From: Bradyrhizobium sp. 132
GTDB lineage: Bacteria > Pseudomonadota > Alphaproteobacteria > Rhizobiales > Xanthobacteraceae
DNA length: 64,000 nucleotides
Direction of reading: 5' to 3'
Assembly (NCBI RefSeq): GCF_023074185.1
Contig: NZ_JADPKY010000170.1
Location: forward strand, 124,001 to 188,000
The position numbers were made by a program, and so were the translations under genes. The notes below the pieces were generated by a model, which was not told the DNA's origin, made no database searches, and saw nothing but the letters and a program-made list of their open reading frames with translations. Positions 37,154-45,358 of the stretch are shown here, piece by piece. Within the stretch, counting starts at the first letter, position 1; every line of letters starts with the position of its first letter.

Positions 37154-37969
37154 ATGTCCGACATGCGCTTGATTGTTGCTGGAGCCGGCGGCCGGATGGG
37201 CCGGGCGCTGACGCGGGCGATTGCAGAAAGCAAAGGCGCGGTGCTGGCCGGAGCGCTGGAGGCGCCGGGCTCGGAGCTGCTCGGCAAGGATGCCGGCGTG
37301 CTCGCAGGCCTGCCCGCCAACGGCATCAAACTCTCCGGCGACCTCTGGGCGTTGTCGAAGGATGCCGACGGCATTCTGGATTTCACCGTGCCCGCGGCGA
37401 CCCTCGCCAATGTCGCAATCGCCGCCGAGCGCGGCCTCGTCCACGTCGTCGGCACGACGGGTCTTTCCGGCTCCGACAACGCCGTGATCCAGAGCGTCAC
37501 CAACCGCGCCGTCGTGGTGCAGTCCGGCAATATGAGCCTGGGCGTCAATCTGCTCGCCGCCGTGGTCAAGCGCGTCGCCAAGGCGCTCGACGAGAACTTC
37601 GATATCGAGATCGTCGAAACCCACCACCGCATGAAGATCGATGCGCCCTCGGGCACGGCGCTGATGCTGGGCCAGGCCGCTGCAGCCGGCCGCGGCGTCG
37701 CGCTCGACGAGCATGCAGACCGGGGCCGCGACGGCATCACCGGTGCGCGCCGGCCCGGCGACATCGGTTTTGCGTCGTTGCGCGGCGGCACCGCAGCCGG
37801 CGATCACAGCGTGAGCTTCCTCGGCCCGTTCGAACGTCTGACGCTGTCGCATCACGCCGAGGATCGCATGCTGTTCGCCCACGGCGCGCTGAAGGCGGCG
37901 CTCTGGGCACACGGCAAGAAGCCGGGGCACTACTCCATGGCCGACGTGCTCGGCCTGTCTGACATCTGA
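37154..37969 (+). CDS. dapB: 4-hydroxy-tetrahydrodipicolinate reductase
   Basis: DapB makes tetrahydrodipicolinate for lysine and peptidoglycan synthesis. The 271-residue enzyme has the nucleotide-binding VAGAGGRMGRALTRAI, DFTVPAATLAN, GTTGLSG and the signature EIVETHHRMKIDAPSGTALML. The ATG at 37154 gives MSDMRLIVAGAGG. Confidence 0.96.
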   Translation: MSDMRLIVAGAGGRMGRALTRAIAESKGAVLAGALEAPGSELLGKDAGVLAGLPANGIKLSGDLWALSKDADGILDFTVPAATLANVAIAAERGLVHVVGTTGLSGSDNAVIQSVTNRAVVVQSGNMSLGVNLLAAVVKRVAKALDENFDIEIVETHHRMKIDAPSGTALMLGQAAAAGRGVALDEHADRGRDGITGARRPGDIGFASLRGGTAAGDHSVSFLGPFERLTLSHHAEDRMLFAHGALKAALWAHGKKPGHYSMADVLGLSDI

Positions 37970-37977
37970 ACGAACGA

Positions 37978-38027
37978 GAGCATGATCCGGAAAAGTGCGG
38001 AGCGGTTTTTCCGATAAGATCATGCTC
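37978..38027. repeat. Palindromic repeat, GAGCATGATCCGG family (copy 3)
   Basis: A 50-bp copy of the element at 14149-14197, with one extra T in the centre, between dapB (stop eight bases before) and gpmA (start 29 bases after). Confidence 0.85.
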
Positions 38028-38056
38028 AAAACAATAACCGGAACGGAAAGCAGTCA

Positions 38057-38680
38057 ATGAGCGAACGTCTTCTCGTGCTGGTGCGGCACGGCCAGAGCGA
38101 ATGGAATCTGAAGAACCTGTTCACGGGCTGGAAGGATCCCGATCTCACCGAGCTCGGCGTGAAGGAGGCAACCGAAGCCGGCCGCAAGCTGAAGGCGCAG
38201 GGCCTCGTGTTCGATGTCGCTTACACCTCGGTGTTGACGCGCGCACAGCACACGCTCGATCTCATTCTCGGCGAGCTCGACCAGAAGGGCCTGCCGACGG
38301 CGAAGGACCTCGCGCTGAACGAGCGCGACTATGGCGATCTCTCCGGCCTCAACAAGGACGACGCGCGCAAGAAGTGGGGCGAGGACCAGGTGCTGATCTG
38401 GCGCCGCTCCTACGACGTGCCGCCGCCCGGCGGCGAAAGCCTGAAGGACACCCTCGCGCGTGCGCTGCCTTACTACGTGCAGGAGATTCTGCCCGGTGTG
38501 CTCAACGGCAAGCGCACTTTGGTTGCCGCTCACGGCAATTCGCTGCGCGCGCTCATCATGGTGCTGGAAAAGCTCTCGCCCGAAGGCATTTTGAAGCGCG
38601 AGCTCGCGACGGGTGTGCCGATCATCTATCGGCTCAATGCAGATTCGACCGTGGCGTCCAAGCTGGATCTGGCGGGGTGA
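38057..38680 (+). CDS. gpmA: 2,3-bisphosphoglycerate-dependent phosphoglycerate mutase
   Basis: GpmA interconverts 3- and 2-phosphoglycerate in glycolysis. The 207-residue product has the catalytic LVLVRHGQSEWNLKNLFTGW (phospho-His in RHG), the TSVLTRAQHT, LNERDYGDLSG and AAHGNSLRAL motifs. The length fits the short alphaproteobacterial form. Confidence 0.96.
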   Translation: MSERLLVLVRHGQSEWNLKNLFTGWKDPDLTELGVKEATEAGRKLKAQGLVFDVAYTSVLTRAQHTLDLILGELDQKGLPTAKDLALNERDYGDLSGLNKDDARKKWGEDQVLIWRRSYDVPPPGGESLKDTLARALPYYVQEILPGVLNGKRTLVAAHGNSLRALIMVLEKLSPEGILKRELATGVPIIYRLNADSTVASKLDLAG

Positions 38681-38725
38681 GCCAGATTGCGTGAGGTGGG
38701 ACGAGGTCGGCACCGCACAATCGGT

Positions 38726-38848
38726 GTCGTCCTGGCGAAAGCCAGGACCCATAGCCACCGGCCGTCATAGTTGCAAAGATTCGTGGTTAGCATTTCGCGC
38801 TACAACACCTCCCTGGGGTAATGGGTCCTGGCTTTCGTCAGGACGACG
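38726..38848. repeat. Inverted repeat with GTCGTCCTGGC...AAGCCAGGACCCAT arms
   Basis: The left arm GTCGTCCTGGCGAAAGCCAG (continuing GACCCATA) and the right arm ATGGGTCCTGGCTTTCGTCA (continuing GGACGAC) flank about 65 bp. It fills most of the gap between gpmA and the convergent alkyltransferase gene. Confidence 0.85.
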
Positions 38849-38872
38849 ATGTGGAGGCAGTTTGCAAATGAT

Positions 38873-39769
38873 CTACTGCATCCCCAACTGCCCGGCCTCC
38901 CAGCCCAGCATCGCCTGCTTGCGGGTGATGCCCCAATGGTAGCCGGTGAGCGTGCCGCTCTTGCCGAGCGCGCGGTGGCAGGGCACGACGAAGGAGACGG
39001 GGTTCTTGCCGACCGCAGCACCAACGGCGCGTGAGGCCTTGGGGCTGTTGATGTTGCAGGCGATGTCCGAATAAGACACCGCGCGGCCCATCGGGATTTT
39101 CAGCAGCGTCTCCCACACCCTTACCTCGAAATCGGTGCCGATCATCACCACGCGCAGCGGCTGGTCCGGCCGCCACAGTTTTGTGTCGAAGATGCGCTGC
39201 GCCAGCGGCGCGGTGCCTTCGTGATCCTCGACATAGGTCGCGTTCCGCCAGCGCCGGGTCATATCGGCGAGCGCGACCTTCTCTTCGCCGTGATCGGCGA
39301 AGGCGAGGCCGGAGAGGCCGCGGTCGGTCGCGATCACGATCGCGGTGCCGAACGGCGAGTGATGGAAACCGTAGCGCAAGATGAGCCCCGCGCCGCCGTT
39401 CTTCCATTCGCCCGGCGACATCGCCTCATGGGTGACGAAGAGATCGTGCAGCCGGCCCGGACCCGACAGCCCCGAATCGAGCGCCGCGTCGAGGATGCTC
39501 GCGGAATCGCGCAGCAGGCCCTTGGCATGATCGAGGGTGAGCGCCTGCATAAAAGCCTTCGGCGTGATCGAGGCCCAGCGGCGGAACAAATGGTGCAGCT
39601 CGTCCGGCGTGACGCCGGCCGCATCCGCCATCGCCTCGATGGTCGGCTGTGCGCGCCAATTTTCGGAGATGAAGGCGATCGCCCGGCGCACGGAATCATA
39701 GTCGCGCATCGCGGCGTTCTGGGAGCCCGGCCCGGCCAGGCGTTGGTCATGTATCGCGAGTGTCATCAT
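38873..39769 (-). CDS. Ada-like AraC/methylated-DNA-cysteine S-methyltransferase fusion
   Basis: The 298-residue protein has an AraC-type helix-turn-helix region (about residues 20-105; ENWRAQPTIEAMADAAGVTPDELHHL in two parts) fused to an alkylguanine-DNA alkyltransferase domain with active-site Cys in FVVPCHRALGKSG and the DNA-binding arginine segment ASRAVGAAVGKNP. It lacks the N-terminal zinc-cysteine domain of full Ada, so it should repair O6-alkylguanine but not sense methylphosphotriesters. ATG at 39769 chosen; a GTG at 39775 is possible. Confidence 0.9.
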   Translation of the reverse strand: MMTLAIHDQRLAGPGSQNAAMRDYDSVRRAIAFISENWRAQPTIEAMADAAGVTPDELHHLFRRWASITPKAFMQALTLDHAKGLLRDSASILDAALDSGLSGPGRLHDLFVTHEAMSPGEWKNGGAGLILRYGFHHSPFGTAIVIATDRGLSGLAFADHGEEKVALADMTRRWRNATYVEDHEGTAPLAQRIFDTKLWRPDQPLRVVMIGTDFEVRVWETLLKIPMGRAVSYSDIACNINSPKASRAVGAAVGKNPVSFVVPCHRALGKSGTLTGYHWGITRKQAMLGWEAGQLGMQ

Positions 39770-39825
39770 GACCACAAATGTAGGAGCGCGCGGGCTGCGA
39801 AACCACCCGATTTCCGATCCGCAAA

Positions 39826-40359
39826 TCAGGTGACCGGATTGTAGGTCGGGCCGCGCTTGGCGGCATTTAATGCCTCAACCAAGCCTTTGTAAAAGCTTGC
39901 CTTCTCGTCCGGCCCCAGGAATCGGGCGATCTGGATCTGGTGGCCTCGCGAGATCAGATAGAGATGCTCGATGCCAAAATCCTCGTCGATTTCCATGTCG
40001 AGCCGGACCCAGAGCGGATTGAACGTCCACTCGAGGACCTGGCCGCGTTGGCTGACGCGCCGCACGCGCAATTCAGATGGCGTGACCACGATCTCCTCGC
40101 TGGCCCGCGCCGCGCGGAAATTGGCCTTGAAGGCCCACCAGATCACCAGCACGTCCAGGCCGAAGAAGCCAAACACCGGCCACGCGCCCATCATCAGGAA
40201 GGCGAGGCCGGTGACGAAGCTGACAGCGCTCAGAAACAGCATCACGGCAAGGAAGCCGGTGCGGTTCAGCGAGCGGTGTGGCGTCAGCCGCGCGGAAAAG
40301 ATCTGAGGCTCGGCCTCGCTTTCAGATCGTTCGCGCTCAATTTCGTTGCCTGTGCTCAT
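39826..40359 (-). CDS. DUF2244 membrane protein
   Basis: The 177-residue product has two adjacent hydrophobic segments (about residues 37-58 and 60-78) followed by a C-terminal soluble domain with RVSQRGQVLEWTFNPLWVRLD and QIARFLGPDEKASF. This matches DUF2244, which often lies divergent from nth in rhizobia, as here (its ATG at 40359 is 22 bp from the nth ATG). Function unknown. Confidence 0.87.
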   Translation of the reverse strand: MSTGNEIERERSESEAEPQIFSARLTPHRSLNRTGFLAVMLFLSAVSFVTGLAFLMMGAWPVFGFFGLDVLVIWWAFKANFRAARASEEIVVTPSELRVRRVSQRGQVLEWTFNPLWVRLDMEIDEDFGIEHLYLISRGHQIQIARFLGPDEKASFYKGLVEALNAAKRGPTYNPVT

Positions 40360-40381
40360 CGTCCCTCAGTATATCCCGATC

Positions 40382-41134
40382 ATGGCGAAAATCACCCGCA
40401 AGCCGGCCCCGCGCAAAGCGCCCGTGCCGAAGAAAAAGGCGAAAGCGGTCGTCGCGAAGCCAAAGGCCCCCGCAAAAAAGTCGCTCAAGGCGACAAAACC
40501 CTGGACGCCGGCTGAGGTCCACGAGGTTTTCAGCCGTTTCCGCAAAGCCAACCCGGAGCCGAAAGGCGAGCTCGAGCACGTCAATCCGTTCACGCTGCTG
40601 GTCGCAGTGGTGCTGTCGGCGCAGGCAACCGATGCCGGCGTCAACAAGGCAACGCGTGCATTGTTCGAGATCGCCGACACGCCGCAGAAGATGCTCGATC
40701 TCGGCGAAGAACGCCTGCGCGAGTACATCAAGACCGTCGGTCTCTACCGCACCAAGGCCAGGAACGTCATCGCGCTGTCGGCAAAGGTGCTCAGCGAGTT
40801 CGGCGGCGAGGTGCCGTGCACGCGGGCCGAGATCGAGTCGCTGCCGGGAGCCGGGCGGAAAACTGCCAACGTCGTGCTCAACATGGCCTTCGGCGAGCAC
40901 ACCATGGCGGTCGATACGCATGTCTTCCGCGTCGGTAATCGGACGGAACTTGCGCCCGGCAAGACGCCGCTGGAGGTTGAGCTTGGTCTCGAAAAGGTGA
41001 TCCCGGCCGAATTCATGCTCCACGCCCATCATTGGCTGATCCTGCACGGCCGCTATACTTGCCTCGCGCGCAAGCCGCGCTGCGAGGTGTGCCTGATCAA
41101 CGATCTCTGCCGATGGCCGGAAAAGACGGTCTGA
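40382..41134 (+). CDS. nth: Endonuclease III
   Basis: Nth is the DNA glycosylase/AP lyase for oxidised pyrimidines. The 250-residue enzyme has a lysine/alanine-rich N-terminal extension (residues 1-40), the helix-hairpin-helix ESLPGAGRKTANVVLN with the catalytic Lys, the catalytic Asp in MAVDTHVFRV, and a C-terminal iron-sulfur loop CLARKPRCEVCLINDLC (C-x6-C-x2-C-x5-C). The start at 40382 leaves 22 bp to the divergent DUF2244 gene. Confidence 0.96.
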   Translation: MAKITRKPAPRKAPVPKKKAKAVVAKPKAPAKKSLKATKPWTPAEVHEVFSRFRKANPEPKGELEHVNPFTLLVAVVLSAQATDAGVNKATRALFEIADTPQKMLDLGEERLREYIKTVGLYRTKARNVIALSAKVLSEFGGEVPCTRAEIESLPGAGRKTANVVLNMAFGEHTMAVDTHVFRVGNRTELAPGKTPLEVELGLEKVIPAEFMLHAHHWLILHGRYTCLARKPRCEVCLINDLCRWPEKTV

Positions 41135-41174
41135 GCGAGAATTACGCGGTCATTAAGCGGTTTGGGGTGAAGTC

Positions 41175-41525
41175 GTGAGTCAGCAAGACCAGATCGCACC
41201 GCCATCGCCTGCCGCCGCGGCACCGACCCCACCACCCAAGCCCACGCAGCCACCGGCGAGCTCGCTGTGGAGCCGGCTCGCGATCCCGCTGTTCGCGGTG
41301 ATCGTCGCACTCGGCTTCGTCGCGCTGGCAACGCAGCGCTTCGACGAATGGGTCGGCAACGCAGTGGTCCAGACCACCAACGACGCCTATGTGCGCGCCG
41401 AGCTGACGCGGCTTGCGAGCCGCGTCTCCGGCGAAGTGCTGACGGTCGGGGTCACCGACTTCCAGCGCGTCAAGGCCGGCGATCTCCTGATCCAGATCGA
41501 TCCCGCCGACTATGAACTTTGGTGA
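41175..41525 (+). pseudogene. 5' fragment of a HlyD/EmrA-type efflux adaptor
   Basis: The GTG at 41175 opens a 116-residue frame with a Pro/Ala-rich cytoplasmic N-terminus, one membrane anchor (about residues 35-52), and the start of the membrane-fusion domain: TTNDAYVRAELTRLASRVSG, GVTDFQRVKAGDLLIQIDPADYE. Full adaptors run to about 350-400 residues; this one stops right after the first half of the lipoyl-like motif. The missing part is partly found inverted just downstream, so this is a broken gene. Confidence 0.8.
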
Positions 41526-41655
41526 AATTACCGGTTGCGTTGTCCGGCGGCAGCAGCGCGACCCGCGCGCCGGTCGCGGGCGCAATGCGCTCGAAGGTGG
41601 CGCGGCTCGGATCGGAATTGGACAGCAGCGTGATGATCAGCGGCAGCGTTTGCCG
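41520..41655 (-). pseudogene. Inverted C-terminal fragment of a HlyD/EmrA-type adaptor
   Basis: Translated on the minus strand, this stretch reads SRATFERIAPATGARVALL then PPDNATGNFTKV, the characteristic late motif of EmrA-like adaptors. It abuts the truncated end of the forward fragment (41175-41525), in the opposite orientation, so the two halves were brought together by an inversion or by successive deletions. No start or stop of its own. Confidence 0.65.
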
Positions 41656-41742
41656 CCTATACCCAGCTCATGCGGCTTGGCGGTGCCGAGATCGGCGTGG
41701 CGCTGATGGGGACGTGGCTGCGCGTCCGTGAGCAAATCCATT
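41649..41742 (+). pseudogene. Fragment of a DHA2-type MFS drug transporter (EmrB-like)
   Basis: The forward frame reads FAAYTQLMRLGGAEIGVAL then MGTWLRVREQIHS, which resembles the segment before the last membrane helices of EmrB-like 14-helix transporters. It begins at the inverted adaptor fragment and ends where a CCCATTGCGGAGACACCCTC repeat starts. With the two adaptor pieces it marks a lost emrAB-type efflux operon. Confidence 0.6.
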
Positions 41743-41767
41743 CCTTCTCTCCTCTGGGGGATTGTCC

Positions 41768-41822
41768 CATTGCGGAGACACCCTCTCCCCGACCCTCTCC
41801 CGCAAGCGGGAGAGGGAGCGTC
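41768..41822. repeat. CTCTCCCGC-rich palindromic repeat
   Basis: The element reads CCCATTGCGGAGACACCCTC, then CCCGACCCTCTCCCGC-AAGC-GGGAGAGGGAG. A near match including the leading CCCATTGCGG part lies at 55690-55740; shorter relatives are at 55267-55312, 55809-55850 and 58888-58914. Confidence 0.8.
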
Positions 41823-41825
41823 TCG

Positions 41826-42566
41826 TCACCGCATCTGCCGCGCCGGCTCGATCAGCTCGGGCCGCGGGCCTGACAGCCGCTTGTGCATGTGGACCATGAA
41901 GGCCATGCCGAAGATCGGCGTCGCCAGATTGACGATCGGGATCGAGACGAAGACCGCGATGAACAGGCCTGCGGTGAAGATGGTGGCGGCGTTGTCGCGC
42001 CGCATCGCCTTGGCTTCCTCCGGCGAGCGGAAGCGCATCGCAGCGAGCTCGAAATATTCGCGGCCGAGCAGCCAGGCGGCGGCGAGGAAGAAGACCAGGA
42101 AACCGGCGCCGGCGAAAAGCACCAGCGGCAACGCGATCAGATAGACAAGGATCGTCAGCAGTGCGGTCTTGACGCCCTCGTAGATCGCCTGGCTGAACGG
42201 CAGCGCCGAACCCGGTCGCTCGGCCGGATAGTGGTCCCGCTCGACGATGTCGGCGACGTCGTCGACGAACAGGCTCGCCACCAGCGAGGTGATCGCGGGC
42301 ATCAGGAATAGGCCGCCGAACACAACGCCGAGGCCGGCAGCGATCGAGACGATCCAGGACAGTACCTCGAGCGATGAGTGCCAGCCCGGACCGAGCAGGC
42401 CTTCCAGCCAGACCTCGCCATAGGTCGCAAACCAGCTCAGCAGCCGCTGCAAGCCGATCGCGAGCACGATGATCAGCACCAGCGCGACGCCGATCGACCG
42501 CCACAGGATCGAGCGCATCGCCGGCGACATCATTTGCGACAGCGCCTTTACGGCGGCATCCAGCAT
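41826..42566 (-). CDS. EI24/CysZ-like membrane protein
   Basis: The 246-residue product has about six hydrophobic segments (near 25-45, 70-95, 130-160, 160-175, 195-215) and matches the EI24 (PF07264) family that includes the sulfate permease CysZ; the SLVASLFVDDVADIVERDHYP segment is typical of these proteins. Sulfate transport is a known role for CysZ but not shown for this branch. The ATG at 42566 gives MLDAAVKALSQMMS; upstream frame is not conserved. Confidence 0.82.
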   Translation of the reverse strand: MLDAAVKALSQMMSPAMRSILWRSIGVALVLIIVLAIGLQRLLSWFATYGEVWLEGLLGPGWHSSLEVLSWIVSIAAGLGVVFGGLFLMPAITSLVASLFVDDVADIVERDHYPAERPGSALPFSQAIYEGVKTALLTILVYLIALPLVLFAGAGFLVFFLAAAWLLGREYFELAAMRFRSPEEAKAMRRDNAATIFTAGLFIAVFVSIPIVNLATPIFGMAFMVHMHKRLSGPRPELIEPARQMR

Positions 42567-42665
42567 GGGAGTACCTCTCGCGAAACCACCCGCGAGAGGT
42601 AGACACAGGAGGCTCCTTCGGCAAGGGAGGCCGACTGACTCTGGCCGCGTCATAGGAACCCTCGC

Positions 42666-42776
42666 CCCTCATCCTGAGGAGCTTGCGTAGCAAGCGTCTC
42701 GAAGGATAGAGGCCCGAAGCTAGCGGCGGGGCCTTCATGGTTCGAGACGCGCTTCGCGCTCCTCACCATGAGGGGC
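42666..42776. repeat. Inverted pair of CCTCATCCTGAGG...GTCTCGAAGGAT repeats
   Basis: Left unit CCTCATCCTGAGGAGCTTGC...GTCTCGAAGGATAGAGG, right unit TTCATGGTTCGAGACGCGC...CTCACCATGAGGGG. Same family as 36912-37040 and 62088-62195; here the right unit carries the variant CATGG in place of ATCCT, as in 62088. Confidence 0.85.
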
Positions 42777-42804
42777 TTCTACGACGTAATCCGACTGCAG
42801 CGGC

Positions 42805-43319
42805 TCAAGGCTCCGCCGCGATACTGGCCCAGCAGGTGATCGCGCTACAGACCGTGCTCCATCGACCAAAACCCTTGTAGATCTGGGCGGCGACCTGCTC
42901 CTGCTGCTTCAAGGTGCCTTCGGCCTTGATCTGCGGGTCGGAGACGTTGCGGATCCCCTGGAGATGGAAGTGGTCGTCCGAGGTGTCGAAGCCGAAGAAG
43001 TCGTCACGGCGGACCTGCTGGAAAAGTGCTCCTGCGCGAAGGGCTGCTTCTTGAACTTCGACAGGCAGTCGAAACGCACGATCGGTGAGACGACGACGTC
43101 GCCGACCTCGAATTCCTTGCCGATGCCGCCGGCCGTGCCTGTCGTGATGACGAGCGTCGGCTGCACTTCGGTGATGATCTGGCGCCAGACGTCGATGTTC
43201 GCTGTCTTCTTCACCGCGGCATCCGCCACGCGTTTGATCGTGAAGGTCTCGCGCGGCGGCGGCGTCGTGATCGGATCGAAACCAAGATTTCGCTCAACCC
43301 ATTTACGGTCAGCCAGCAT
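42805..43319 (-). pseudogene. Nucleoside phosphorylase-like gene, 5'-truncated and frameshifted
   Basis: The minus-strand frame from 43319 contains QPTLVITTGTAGGIGKEFEVGDV (in two parts), the conserved core of the phosphorylase/nucleosidase (MTAN-PNP) superfamily, but lacks the N-terminal part expected before it. At an A4 run on the plus strand (43022-43025) the frame breaks: adding one base joins QEHFF to QQVRRDDFFGFDTSDDHF and the frame continues to TGA at 42805-42807. A GGCGGAG precedes the first ATG, so a shortened product may still be made. Confidence 0.65.
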
Positions 43320-43588
43320 CGCATTGTCTCCGCCAATTGATTTTTGACAAACGTCTTCTGTTGCGGGCCCGGTGGCCCGGTTCCTGCAATCTTAAATCGT
43401 AATCCTTAGCGTCGAAGGGTCGTGACCACTGACCGATTCAGCGTCGATGGGAGGCTGTCGAGGTTCTGCCCTGCCAGACAAGAGGTCTTTTGAAAAAATA
43501 TTGCTCAATACCTGAACCAATCCGACCTTGAGATTACACCTATAGTTGAGGTGCGACAATCCGCCTTCCAATCACAACGGAGGAAGTC

Positions 43589-45232
43589 ATGGCAAGCCTG
43601 ACCAAGCGTGTCGCGTTGGAGAACAGCGCACGGAAGTTGCCGAAGGGCGCCAAGCACGTCGGTGCGGCCGATCCCAAGCAGGAAATCGAGGTCAGCGTCC
43701 GCCTGCGTGCCAAGCGCTCGGACGACGAGCAGGTGATGGCGTTGGGTGCGCAACCGCCGCGCGAGCGAAAATATCTCTCGCGTGCCGAGTTCGGCGCAGA
43801 GATGGGAGCCGACCCCGCCGATGTCGCCAAGATCGACGATTTCGCGCACCATCACGATCTCAACGTCAAGAGCGTGCATCTGGCGTCTCGTACGGTAAAG
43901 CTGACCGGCACGGTGAAGGCGATGAGCGCGGCCTTCGGCGTCAAACTCAACAAAGTGAAGCACGACGGCGCGACCTATCGCATGCGCAAGGGCAACGTGC
44001 AGATCCCGGCCGAGCTTGAGGGGATCGTGGTCGGCGTGCACGGGCTCGACAACCGGCCGGTGGCGCAGCCGCATTTCCGGCGCAAGTTGCCGAACAAGGG
44101 CGCGAGCGCGAGGGCGGCACAGGGCGGCAGTTTCTCGGTCGAGCAGATCGCCCGGCTCTACAATTTCCCCGGCGGCGAGACCGGCGCCGACCAGTGCATC
44201 GCCATCATCGAGCTCAACGACATCGATCAGAAGGGTCATCCCACGGGAGCCGGCTACAAGTCTTCCGACCTGCGCGCCTTCTTCAAGAAGGCGCGCATCC
44301 CGATGCCGAAGATCGCGCCCGTGAGCGTCGACGGCGGCGCCAACAAGCCCGGCCATTCCGAGGCCGACGGCGAGGTCGTGCTCGACATCGAGGTCGCCGG
44401 TGCGATCGCGCCGGGCGCCAAGATCGTGGTCTATTTCGCCCCCAACACCACCAACGGCTTCATCGATGCGGTGAAGGCCGCTGTTCATGACACTGCGCGA
44501 AAGCCCTCGGTGATCTCGATCAGCTGGGGCGGACCGGAAGACCAGGAGGGCTCGCAGCAATTCGTCGACGGCCTCAACGAGGCGATCCGCGATGCCGCGG
44601 CGATGGGCGTCACCGTCTGCGTCGCCTCCGGCGACAACGGCTCGGCCGACATGGGCCAGGATTGGGACGGCAAGCCGCACGCAGACTTCCCCGCCTCGAG
44701 TCCCTTCGCGCTCGCCTGCGGCGGCACCAATCTCAAGGCACCGAACGGCCACATCAACGAGGTGGTCTGGAATGGCGGGCCGCGGGGCGGCGCGGGCGGT
44801 GGCGGCGTCAGCGTCATGTTCGCGCAGCCGAAATACCAGGCCCACGCGCACGTGCCGAAATCGCCGGTGCATCGGAGCGGACGCGGCGTCCCTGACGTCG
44901 CCGGTGATGCCGACCCCGCGACCGGCTATCAGATCTTCCTCAACGGCGTCGGCACCACGATCGGCGGCACCAGCGCGGTGGCGCCGCTGATGGCCGGATT
45001 GATCGCCCGCATCAACGAGGCGACGATGAAGAAATTCGGCAAGACCGTCGGCTTTATCAACCCGCTGATTTACGCCTCGCACGCGCAAGGCGTGTTCCGC
45101 GACATCACGGCCGGCAACAACGACATCACCGGCGACCTGCACGGCATGTACAAGGCCGGCCCCGGCTGGGATCCATGTTGCGGTCTCGGCGTCCCCGATG
45201 GTGCGGCGTTGCAGAATTTGCTGGCGGTGTGA
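43589..45232 (+). CDS. S53 family serine-carboxyl peptidase (sedolisin/kumamolisin type)
   Basis: The 547-residue protein has an S53 pro-domain (about 1-165) and a subtilisin-fold catalytic domain. The triad and oxyanion residues are visible: Glu262 and Asp266 (GEVVLDIEVAG), Asp349 (ASGDNGSAD) and Ser462 (GGTSAVAP). The C-terminal calcium loop is DITAGNND. Such enzymes are acid-active endopeptidases that process themselves. There is no N-terminal signal peptide, so how or whether it is exported is unclear. GGAGGA stands just before the ATG. Its neighbours are pseudogenes. Confidence 0.93.
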   Translation: MASLTKRVALENSARKLPKGAKHVGAADPKQEIEVSVRLRAKRSDDEQVMALGAQPPRERKYLSRAEFGAEMGADPADVAKIDDFAHHHDLNVKSVHLASRTVKLTGTVKAMSAAFGVKLNKVKHDGATYRMRKGNVQIPAELEGIVVGVHGLDNRPVAQPHFRRKLPNKGASARAAQGGSFSVEQIARLYNFPGGETGADQCIAIIELNDIDQKGHPTGAGYKSSDLRAFFKKARIPMPKIAPVSVDGGANKPGHSEADGEVVLDIEVAGAIAPGAKIVVYFAPNTTNGFIDAVKAAVHDTARKPSVISISWGGPEDQEGSQQFVDGLNEAIRDAAAMGVTVCVASGDNGSADMGQDWDGKPHADFPASSPFALACGGTNLKAPNGHINEVVWNGGPRGGAGGGGVSVMFAQPKYQAHAHVPKSPVHRSGRGVPDVAGDADPATGYQIFLNGVGTTIGGTSAVAPLMAGLIARINEATMKKFGKTVGFINPLIYASHAQGVFRDITAGNNDITGDLHGMYKAGPGWDPCCGLGVPDGAALQNLLAV

Positions 45233-45278
45233 TGATTTTCTCCTTCTCCCCGTTGTTGCGGGGAGAGGGTCTCTCTTC

Positions 45279-45358
45279 CGTCATTGCGAGCGTAGCGAAG
45301 CAATCCAGAATCGCTCCGCAGAGGCAGCCTGGATTACTTCGCTACGCTCGCAATGACG
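45279..45358. repeat. Palindromic repeat, CGTCATTGCGAGCG family (complete copy)
   Basis: CGTCATTGCGAGCGTAGCGA (continuing AGCAATCCAG) is matched by the inverted arm CTGGATTACTTCGCTACGCT (continuing CGCAATGACG), with about 20 bp between. It ends inside the truncated MFS gene and supplies its stop codon. A second complete copy is at 49307-49388. Confidence 0.9.

Noticed and set aside
43505..45142. A 545-codon open frame antisense to the S53 peptidase
   Set aside because: The forward strand carries the catalytic residues and a ribosome-binding site; the reverse frame has no recognisable domain.
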